Shown here: piece by piece, positions 1 to 5,531 of the stretch
Numbering within the stretch: position 1 is the stretch's first letter
Layout of the letters: every line of letters starts with the position of its first letter
Source of the DNA: Actinomycetota bacterium
GTDB lineage: Bacteria > Actinomycetota > Acidimicrobiia > Acidimicrobiales > Ilumatobacteraceae
Direction of reading: 5' to 3'
Length of the DNA: 6,217 nt
NCBI GenBank assembly: GCA_005793785.1
Contig: SXPW01000155.1
Span: 1 to 6,217, forward strand
Notes under the pieces: generated by a model
Told to the model about the DNA's origin: nothing
What the model saw: the letters and a program-made list of their open reading frames with translations, nothing else
Database searches by the model: none
Translations under genes and position numbers: made by a program

Positions 1-8
1 CGTTCTTC

Positions 9-1196
9 GTGCGTCGACTGCTTGATTCGTCGTACGACCCTGCGGTTCGAAACAATCTTCTCCCGTTCACGGTGACTCGGATCGCCGCAAACACTTGTTA
101 CCGCTTCGCGCCGCCCTTCATCGCCATCATCGCTGGTGGCATGAGTGGTTTCGACGTCTCCATTGCGCGGGTGGGATTGGTCATCAGCATCTCCGAACTC
201 GCCGGGTTCCTTGCACCCTTGCTGGGCACGTTCGTCGATCGCGTGTCGCGACGTACGTCGCTCTGGGTGGGACTCCTTGGAACGTTCGTCGGCATCCTGA
301 TGATGGCCGCGGCACCGAATCTGGTCGTGTTGTGTGTGGGTCTCACGCTGCTGAACTTGTTGAAGTCGTGCTTCGACCTCGGTATGGCGGCATGGATCAG
401 TGATCGCGTTCCCTACGAGCGTCGCGGACGGGTGGTCGGCATCACGGAAACCTCCTGGGCATTGAGCCTGTTGCTCGGCGTCTCGGCGCTGGGAATCGTC
501 ACTGCGGTGTCCTCGTGGAGGATCGCGAGCGTCGTCGGCGGATGCAGTGTCGCCGTCTGTGCCGTTTGGCTCGACTCGCGCATTCGCGCGGCTGGCGACG
601 TCGTTGGAAGCATCGAACACGCCGCGCCCGCGGTTGGCCGCATGTCGGCGCGTGACTGGCTGGTTCCCCTGTCGATGTTCGGTCTCATGGGAGGCAGTCA
701 GTGCGTGTTCGTCACGTTCGGCGCGTGGTTGGCCGACGACTTCGATTTCGGAGCGGTTGGAATCGCCGCCGTTGGCTTTGGTCTCGGTGCCGGCGAATTG
801 CTCTCATCCATGTCGAGTGCTCGACTCACCGATCGCATCGGCAAGGAGCGGAGCGTGGCCCTCGGTGCCGCTCTCATGATTCCTGCCGCCCTCGTGCTCG
901 CCGGTTTCGATGCGTTCCTCCCGATCGGACTCCTGTCGCTCGCATTGTTCATCGTGGGCTTCGAGTACGGCGTCGTCAGCATGCTGCCGATTGCCACGAA
1001 CCTCGTCGCATCAGCGCCCGGGAAGGGATTCGGTCTGGTGATTGGCGCGGGAACGTTCGGGCGTGGTGTCCTGACATTCGTGGCCACCGTGTTGTACGAG
1101 CAATCAGGAATCACCGGAGCAGCGTTGGCGAGTATCGGCTGTGCGGCACTGAGCGCCGGCGCAATCCTCGTTTTCAGCCGCGGTAGGCGTTGGTAA
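9..1196 (+). CDS. Major facilitator superfamily (MFS) transporter, 5' end possibly cut by the window edge
   Basis: This is an integral membrane secondary transporter of the MFS; the substrate cannot be told from the sequence, though drug/metabolite efflux (DHA1-like) is a reasonable guess. At about 395 residues, the hydrophobic pattern fits 12 helices in two six-helix halves. The loop between helices 2 and 3 carries the MFS signature motif A (GTFVDRVSRRTSL, about residues 73-85). Its echo in the second half is ARLTDRIGKERS (about 271-282). The segment DRVPYERRGRVVGI (about 132-145), between helices 4 and 5, is typical of bacterial DHA-type members. A hydrophilic central loop lies near residues 190-215. 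The GTG at base 9 is the first in-frame start visible, but only eight bases precede it, the frame is open to the window edge and no ribosome-binding site can be judged, so the true start may be upstream. The gene ends convergently with nadE, overlapping it by 23 bases. No functional link to the nitrogen genes is evident. Confidence 0.87.
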   Translation: MRRLLDSSYDPAVRNNLLPFTVTRIAANTCYRFAPPFIAIIAGGMSGFDVSIARVGLVISISELAGFLAPLLGTFVDRVSRRTSLWVGLLGTFVGILMMAAAPNLVVLCVGLTLLNLLKSCFDLGMAAWISDRVPYERRGRVVGITETSWALSLLLGVSALGIVTAVSSWRIASVVGGCSVAVCAVWLDSRIRAAGDVVGSIEHAAPAVGRMSARDWLVPLSMFGLMGGSQCVFVTFGAWLADDFDFGAVGIAAVGFGLGAGELLSSMSSARLTDRIGKERSVALGAALMIPAALVLAGFDAFLPIGLLSLALFIVGFEYGVVSMLPIATNLVASAPGKGFGLVIGAGTFGRGVLTFVATVLYEQSGITGAALASIGCAALSAGAILVFSRGRRW

Positions 1197-2898
1197 TCGG
1201 CAGTCGGCGGTCCTTGCCGAACGCCTTGCTGGTCACCCGCACTCCAGGCGGTAACTGTCGACGCTTGTATTCACTGTTGTCCACCAAACCAACGATTCGT
1301 CGAACGAGCGATTCCTCGAAGCCAAAAGCAATGATCTCCGCCGCGGTGCGATCTTGCTCCACGTACAGCGCAAGTACCGCATCGAGCACGTCGTAGGGCG
1401 GAAGGCTCTGGTCGTCGCGTTGGTCGGGTCGTAGCTCGGCCGACGGCGCCTTGTCGAGAGTCGACCGCGGAATCAACTCGCGTCCGGCTCGTTCGTTCAC
1501 GCGGTGGCTGAGTGCGTAGACGTCGGTCTTGAAGATGTCCTTGATGACGGCGAATCCACCGACGGAATCGCCGTACAGCGTGAAATATCCGACCGCTAGT
1601 TCGCTCTTGTTGCCCGTGGTCAGCACCATCCATCCGAACTTGTTCGACAACGCCATCAACGTCGTACCACGAACGCGACTCTGCAGGTTTTCCTCGGTCA
1701 AATCGGTGGCGAGTCCACTGAATGCATCCGTGGTCATCGCCAAATACGACGCGAATGCGGGCTCGATGGGGATGGTCAGCAGGTCGATACCGAGATTCCG
1801 CGCGAGATCGGCGGCGTCGGTGCGAGAACCGGTGCTCGAGTAGCGGGAGGGCATCGATACTCCATGCACGTGTGCTGCTCCGAGAGCCTCGACGGCGACG
1901 GCCGCGACGAGTGCCGAGTCGATTCCGCCAGACAACCCGAGCACCACATCGGTGAATCCGTTCTTCGTCACGTAATCGCGCGTACCGAGCGCGAGGGCAC
2001 CGAGGACTCGGTCTCGCGGATCGTCGATCACGGCGACGCGCGAAGGTACGGCCGCGCGTTGGGACCCTGCGCTACTCACGGGTATGGCACGAACGGAAGG
2101 GGCACGAGTCGGCACTCGTACGTCGGCGATCAGCAACTCCTCCTCGAAATGTGCGGCGCGCGCAACGACGTTTCCCGTCGAATCCACGACGACCGATCCA
2201 CCATCGAACACCAATTCGTCCTGGCCACACACCTGGTTGACGTAGACGATTGGCATCGCCGTCTCTCGCGCACGCTCGACCACGGTTGCTTCCCGAACGC
2301 CGCTCTTCCCGCGGTCGAACGGCGAGCCGTTGATGTTCAGACACAACTGGCTACCGGCAGCGCGTTGTCGGGCGACGGGACCTTCCGCCACCCAGAGGTC
2401 CTCGCACACGCTGAGGGACAAGACGACGCCACCAACGTCGTAGAGGGTCACATCGTCGTGGCCAGCCGCAAAGTAACGGGCTTCGTCGAATACCGCATAG
2501 TTCGGTAGGAGCTGCTTGTGGTACACGCCGGCGACGACGCCGTTGGCACAGAGTGCCGCAGCGTTGAAGAGCCGGGGCGGCCGAGCGCTCGAGGGTTCGA
2601 CGGTCCCATCGTCGACGTTGTCGACGAAACCGACGACGACGGCACACCTACCGCTACGTGCCGCCACCTTTTCTAAAGCAACACGAATGTCCGCCACGAA
2701 ACCCGGTTTCAGGACGAGGTCCTCGGGCGGATATCCGGACAGCGTCAATTCGGGAAAGGCGACCACATCGCAACCGGCCTGCTCGGCCTTGGCAACGAAC
2801 TCCTCGACCTTCGCGAGATTGAAGTTCAGGTCGCCAACTCGGGGATTGATCTGGGCGAGCCCCACCCGCAACGACGCCGTTGAAGCGCTTGTCGCCAC
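1174..2898 (-). CDS. nadE: Glutamine-dependent NAD+ synthetase (EC 6.3.5.1)
   Basis: Cytosolic enzyme of the last step of NAD+ synthesis: it amidates nicotinic acid adenine dinucleotide using ATP and ammonia released from glutamine. The 574-residue protein has both expected parts. The N-terminal nitrilase-type amidase domain (about 10-265) shows the Glu-Lys-Cys triad: Glu50 in FPELTLSGYPPED, Lys128 in YHKQLLPNY and Cys165 in SVCEDLW. The C-terminal synthetase domain (about 295-574) has the PP-loop LSGGIDS (322-328), TTGNKSE (427-433) and the GDSVGGFAVIKDIFKTDVY segment (443-461). The length fits the shorter two-domain form found in many bacteria, about 100 residues less than the mycobacterial enzyme. 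The chosen GTG is the most upstream start available, because an in-frame TAG sits four codons before it. No Shine-Dalgarno sequence precedes it, and leaderless translation is possible. A TTG at codon 10, right before the conserved RVGLAQINP, is an alternative start. The gene is divergent from the glutamine synthetase at 3038, and glutamine links their functions. Confidence 0.97.
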   Translation of the reverse strand: MATSASTASLRVGLAQINPRVGDLNFNLAKVEEFVAKAEQAGCDVVAFPELTLSGYPPEDLVLKPGFVADIRVALEKVAARSGRCAVVVGFVDNVDDGTVEPSSARPPRLFNAAALCANGVVAGVYHKQLLPNYAVFDEARYFAAGHDDVTLYDVGGVVLSLSVCEDLWVAEGPVARQRAAGSQLCLNINGSPFDRGKSGVREATVVERARETAMPIVYVNQVCGQDELVFDGGSVVVDSTGNVVARAAHFEEELLIADVRVPTRAPSVRAIPVSSAGSQRAAVPSRVAVIDDPRDRVLGALALGTRDYVTKNGFTDVVLGLSGGIDSALVAAVAVEALGAAHVHGVSMPSRYSSTGSRTDAADLARNLGIDLLTIPIEPAFASYLAMTTDAFSGLATDLTEENLQSRVRGTTLMALSNKFGWMVLTTGNKSELAVGYFTLYGDSVGGFAVIKDIFKTDVYALSHRVNERAGRELIPRSTLDKAPSAELRPDQRDDQSLPPYDVLDAVLALYVEQDRTAAEIIAFGFEESLVRRIVGLVDNSEYKRRQLPPGVRVTSKAFGKDRRLPITNAYRG

Positions 2899-2910
2899 GT
2901 TTTCAGGCTA
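2896..2910 (-). promoter_or_regulatory. Possible leaderless promoter (-10 element) for nadE
   Basis: Read on the minus strand, TAGCCT (bases 2910-2905) matches the actinobacterial -10 consensus TANNNT and is followed by six bases (GAAAAC) and then the nadE GTG codon. This spacing would put the transcript start at or next to the start codon. That agrees with the lack of a Shine-Dalgarno sequence, and leaderless mRNAs are common in Actinobacteria. No convincing -35 hexamer is visible 17 bases further upstream (GGATTC). The match is short and could be chance. Confidence 0.3.
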
Positions 2911-2960
2911 CTGAGCACCATTCCCATGAATCCGACCGCGATCGCCGAAATCTTCACACG

Positions 2961-2974
2961 CCGTTTACAAACGG
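2961..2974. promoter_or_regulatory. Perfect 14-base palindrome in the nadE/glutamine synthetase divergent region (possible operator)
   Basis: CCGTTT-AC-AAACGG is an exact inverted repeat with 6-base arms and a 2-base centre. It lies about midway between the two divergent start codons, 63 bases from the nadE start and 63 bases from the synthetase start. The size and position suit a dimeric regulator able to act on either gene. I cannot match it to a known regulator site: it is unlike the GlnR consensus, and I do not recognise it as a NAD-regulator motif. The TTTACA it contains could instead act as a -35 element for the rightward promoter. Confidence 0.4.
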
Positions 2975-3000
2975 ATGATGCCCCCGACACGGAAATGGAG

Positions 3001-3016
3001 GAAACTACGGAGTCAC
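3001..3016 (+). promoter_or_regulatory. Partial GlnR-box-like element upstream of the type II glutamine synthetase
   Basis: GAAAC, six bases, then GTCAC matches exactly the central part of the actinobacterial GlnR consensus GTNAC-N6-GAAAC-N6-GTNAC-N6-GAAAC. The flanking half-sites are poor: the bases at 2990-2994 do not match GTNAC, and GAAAG at 3024-3028 is one base out of register. The element ends only 21 bases before the start codon, which is unusual for an activator site. It is listed because a GlnR-like regulator is encoded in the same cluster. Confidence 0.22.
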
Positions 3017-3023
3017 GTTTCAC

Positions 3024-3030
3024 GAAAGGA
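3024..3030 (+). promoter_or_regulatory. Ribosome-binding site deciding the start of the type II glutamine synthetase
   Basis: GAAAGGA lies seven bases before the ATG at 3038, a good Shine-Dalgarno sequence at good spacing. It favours that ATG over the in-frame ATG at 2975, which would add 21 residues, highly basic and unlike the family. Confidence 0.75.
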
Positions 3031-3037
3031 AACTCTC

Positions 3038-4099
3038 ATGGCATATCAGGCCGAATACATCTGGATCGACGGTGTCAAGCCAACACCGATGCTTCGCTCG
3101 AAGACCAAGATTCTCGACAACTCGGTGAAGACTCCGCCGATCTGGGGATTCGACGGATCCTCGACCGAACAGGCCACGGGTGAGTCCTCGGACTGCATGT
3201 TGAAGCCCGTGTTCTGGTGCAAGGATCCGCTCCGCGGCGGTCGCAACATCCTCGTGATGTGCGAGGTGTACCTTGCGAGCACGGGAGCACCTCACCCCAC
3301 CAACACGCGCGCAGCCTGCGCGGCGGCGGCGGCCCAATACAAGGCCAACGGAATGATCTACGGAATCGAGCAGGAGTACACCTTCATGAGACTGAACGGT
3401 CGACCGTTCGGATTCCCGGAAATCGAAGGCGAACCCGGTCCACAGGGGCCGTACTACTGCGGAGTTGGCGCGGGTCGTGTGATGGGACGAGACATCATCG
3501 AGATCCACACCGAGGCATGCCTCGATGCAGGTCTCATGATTTCGGGAACGAACGCCGAAGTGATGCCGGGACAGTGGGAGTTCCAGGTCGGTCCACTCGA
3601 TGCGTTGGCGGTGAGTGACCAGCTCTACGTTGCTCGTTGGCTGCTCCACCGCATCGCGGAGGATTTCGACGTGGTGGTGTCGTTCGATGCCAAGCCACAG
3701 AAGGGCGACTGGAACGGCGCGGGAGCGCACACCAACTTCTCGACCAAGGCGATGCGTTCCTCCTACGACGCGATCGAAGCCGCATGCAAGGCCATCGGTG
3801 GTCGGGTGATGGAGCACGTGAAGAATTACGGTCACGACATCGAGAGCAGACTGACGGGCAAGCACGAGACGGCCCCGTGGAACCAGTTCAGTTACGGCGT
3901 GTCGAATCGTGGCGCGTCGATCCGCATTCCATGGCAGGTCGCCAAGGAGCGCAAGGGCTACGCCGAGGATCGTCGCCCGAACGCGAACATGGATCCCTAC
4001 GTGGTCACGCGACTCATCCTCGAGACGGTCTGTTCGCAGGAAAAAGTTCCAGCCGCCGCCAAGGGAAAGTCCAAGCCCAAGAAGAAGGCTCGCAAATAA
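3038..4099 (+). CDS. glnII: Type II (eukaryote-like) glutamine synthetase (EC 6.3.1.2)
   Basis: Cytosolic enzyme making glutamine from glutamate, ammonia and ATP. The 353-residue length and sequence are those of glutamine synthetase II, known from plants, animals, rhizobia and Streptomyces, and much shorter than type I. Visible signatures: WGFDGSSTEQATGESSD (36-52, N-terminal beta-grasp region), the metal-binding EQEYT (111-115), NAEVMPGQWEFQVGP (172-186), the ATP-binding KPQKGDWNGAGAHTNFST (219-236), RGASIRIP (291-298) and EDRRPNANMDPY (310-321). The start follows a clear Shine-Dalgarno sequence and the protein begins MAYQAEYIWIDG, as expected for the family. The last 15 or so residues (AAAKGKSKPKKKARK) form a lysine-rich tail beyond the conserved core. 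Type II enzymes are not adenylylated, so control is probably transcriptional. The gene is divergent from nadE and followed, after a strong hairpin and 94 bases, by a type I synthetase on the same strand. Confidence 0.96.
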   Translation: MAYQAEYIWIDGVKPTPMLRSKTKILDNSVKTPPIWGFDGSSTEQATGESSDCMLKPVFWCKDPLRGGRNILVMCEVYLASTGAPHPTNTRAACAAAAAQYKANGMIYGIEQEYTFMRLNGRPFGFPEIEGEPGPQGPYYCGVGAGRVMGRDIIEIHTEACLDAGLMISGTNAEVMPGQWEFQVGPLDALAVSDQLYVARWLLHRIAEDFDVVVSFDAKPQKGDWNGAGAHTNFSTKAMRSSYDAIEAACKAIGGRVMEHVKNYGHDIESRLTGKHETAPWNQFSYGVSNRGASIRIPWQVAKERKGYAEDRRPNANMDPYVVTRLILETVCSQEKVPAAAKGKSKPKKKARK

Positions 4100-4104
4100 C
4101 CCAC

Positions 4105-4144
4105 CGGGGTGCAGGCCGGCGAATGCTCGGTGGTCTGCACCCCG
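4105..4144 (+). terminator. Strong GC-rich hairpin just after glnII (terminator or mRNA-end stabiliser)
   Basis: The arm CGGGGTGCAGGCCG (4105-4118) pairs with TGGTCTGCACCCCG (4131-4144): 14 pairs including two G-T pairs, around a 12-base loop. It starts five bases after the stop codon of glnII. No T-tract follows (GTACGAGTGG instead), so it resembles the T-less terminators proposed for Actinobacteria. Since the next gene is on the same strand 50 bases on, partial read-through, RNA processing or protection of the glnII mRNA end are equally possible. Confidence 0.6.
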
Positions 4145-4177
4145 TACGAGTGGATCGGGCCGTACCGACGGTTGACT

Positions 4178-4184
4178 GAGAGGG
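4178..4184 (+). promoter_or_regulatory. Ribosome-binding site deciding the start of the GlnA2-like synthetase
   Basis: GAGAGGG directly abuts the ATG at 4185, which is too close to serve it, but lies nine bases before the in-frame ATG at 4194. The later start also matches the N-terminus of mycobacterial GlnA2, so 4194 is preferred. No clear promoter is visible between 4145 and 4177; TTGACT at 4172-4177 is too close to the start to act as a -35. Confidence 0.6.
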
Positions 4185-4193
4185 ATGGCCGAC

Positions 4194-5531
4194 ATGCGTG
4201 ATGCCCAACGTGACTACGTGCTTCGCACGGTCGAGGAACGAGGCATTCGGTTGGTGCGCCTGTGGTTCACGGACGTCCTTGGAAATCTGAAGAGTTTCGC
4301 CATCAGCCCGGCGGAGATGGAGAATGCGCTCAACGACGGGATGAGCTTCGACGGTTCATCCATCGACGGCTACGGGCGAGTGCAGGAAGCCGACGTGCTC
4401 GCTCTTCCCGATCCCAACACGTTCGAGGTCCTCCCGTGGGTCGATTCCAAGTCGGCGGAGGCACGGGTGTTCTGCGATATCGCCCAACTCGACGGCACCC
4501 CGTTCGAAGGCGACCCTCGACAAGTACTTCGCCGCAATCTCGACGCCGCACGTCGACTTGGTTACGTCTTCTACGTCGCTCCGGACATCGAGTACTTCTA
4601 CTTCGCACCCGGCGACGAAGGTGGTCGTCCGATTCCGCTCGACAACGGGGGCTTCTTCGACCTCACCACTACCGACATCACCAGTTCGCTGCGCAAGGAA
4701 ACCATCCGCACGCTCGAAACGATGAGCATCCCCGTCGAGTACAGCTTCCACGAGGACTCCCCCAGCCAGCACGAAATCGACCTGCGCCATACCGATGCAC
4801 TCGCCATGGCCGACAGCGTGATGACCTTCCGATTCGTGGTCAAGGAAATCGCGGCCATGCGGAACGTGCACGCCACTTTCATGCCAAAACCGCTCGAGGC
4901 GGTTCAGGGCTCGGGCATGCACCTGCACCTCTCGCTCTTCACGGGCGATTCGAACGCATTCCATTCCGAGAGCGACCCCTACAACCTGAGCGACACCGCG
5001 AAATCGTTCATGGCTGGATTGCTGCGTCACGCCGGCGAGATCGCGGCAGTCACCAACCAAACGGTGAACAGTTACAAGCGGCTCGTTCCCGGATTCGAGG
5101 CACCGGTCCACGTTTCCTGGGCGCGCAACAATCGCAGCGGACTGATTCGTGTGCCGGTGCCCAAGCGGGGCAACGAACACGCCACACGCATCGAGCTTCG
5201 TTCACCGGATCCCGCCTGCAACCCGTACCTCGCGTTCTCGGTCATCCTGGCTGCCGGACTACGCGGAGTCGAACAGGGTTACGAACTACCGATGGAATCG
5301 GATGCCAATTTGTTCGAGATGGGTGACGCTGCGCTCAGCAAGTTGGGGATCGAGCAGCTGCCGCAATCCCTGAACGACGCCTTGAAGATGATGGAGTCCT
5401 CCTCGCTGGTGGCCGAAGCCCTTGGCGAGCACATCTTCGAGTGGTTCCTGCGCAACAAGCGGGCCGAGTGGAGGAAGTACAAGACCCACGTGTCGCAATT
5501 CGAGGTCGACACCTACCTGCGGTCCCTATGA
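4194..5531 (+). CDS. glnA2: Type I glutamine synthetase, GlnA2-like, without the adenylylation tyrosine
   Basis: Cytosolic glutamate-ammonia ligase of the dodecameric type I family, 445 residues, a usual length for the alpha subtype. The N-terminal beta-grasp part holds LVRLWFTDVLGNLKSFAI (20-37) and SFDGSSIDGY (51-60). The catalytic part holds DIEYF (131-135), FHEDSPSQHEIDLR (185-198), GSGMHLHLSLF (239-249), NSYKRLVPGFEAP (292-304), NRSGLIRVP (313-321) and RIELRSPDPACNPYLAF (332-348). The C-terminal SSLVAEALGEHIFEWFLRNK (403-422) is very like mycobacterial GlnA2. By eye, Phe374 in ANLFEM occupies the place of the adenylylated Tyr of beta-type enzymes, so that control is absent. The first Glu of the metal-binding E-x-E is Asp131 here, and the following HHE motif reads FHE; both are conservative enough that activity is still likely. 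Activity in glutamine synthesis rather than on another amine (as in GlnA3/GlnA4-type paralogues) is inferred from overall similarity. The last four bases overlap the start of the next gene. Confidence 0.95.
   Translation: MRDAQRDYVLRTVEERGIRLVRLWFTDVLGNLKSFAISPAEMENALNDGMSFDGSSIDGYGRVQEADVLALPDPNTFEVLPWVDSKSAEARVFCDIAQLDGTPFEGDPRQVLRRNLDAARRLGYVFYVAPDIEYFYFAPGDEGGRPIPLDNGGFFDLTTTDITSSLRKETIRTLETMSIPVEYSFHEDSPSQHEIDLRHTDALAMADSVMTFRFVVKEIAAMRNVHATFMPKPLEAVQGSGMHLHLSLFTGDSNAFHSESDPYNLSDTAKSFMAGLLRHAGEIAAVTNQTVNSYKRLVPGFEAPVHVSWARNNRSGLIRVPVPKRGNEHATRIELRSPDPACNPYLAFSVILAAGLRGVEQGYELPMESDANLFEMGDAALSKLGIEQLPQSLNDALKMMESSSLVAEALGEHIFEWFLRNKRAEWRKYKTHVSQFEVDTYLRSL

Noticed and set aside
1864..2508. 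A 214-codon open frame antisense to nadE
   Set aside because: It lies entirely within the conserved NadE coding region and shows no domain features.
2975..3037. An upstream ATG extending the type II synthetase by 21 residues
   Set aside because: The extension is unlike the family, and the ATG at 3038 has a good Shine-Dalgarno sequence seven bases upstream.
3318..3333. A short GCG-type triplet run in glnII
   Set aside because: It encodes an alanine-rich helix (AACAAAAAQ) in the expected place and is explained by codon choice, not a separate repeat element.
4172..4177. TTGACT as a -35 promoter element for the GlnA2-like gene
   Set aside because: A matching -10 would fall inside the coding region after the start codon, so it cannot drive the full gene.
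4185..4193. An upstream ATG for the GlnA2-like synthetase
   Set aside because: The purine-rich ribosome-binding site abuts it with no spacing, whereas the ATG at 4194 is well spaced and matches the mycobacterial GlnA2 N-terminus. It remains a possible minor start.
3020..4195. A 391-codon open frame on the minus strand covering the whole of glnII
   Set aside because: It is a codon-bias shadow of the well-supported synthetase; its translation is rich in Arg and His with no recognisable domain.
4356..5180. A 274-codon open frame on the minus strand inside the GlnA2-like gene
   Set aside because: It lies wholly antisense to a conserved enzyme and has no family resemblance; it is expected from GC-biased codon use.
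4262..5326. A 354-codon open frame on the plus strand in another frame of the GlnA2-like gene
   Set aside because: The translation is strongly Arg-rich and of low complexity, typical of a frame-shifted reading of a real gene.
5441..5527. A longer start for the response regulator
   Set aside because: It would overlap the conserved end of the synthetase by 91 bases and add residues unlike a receiver domain; the ATGA overlap start is far more usual.
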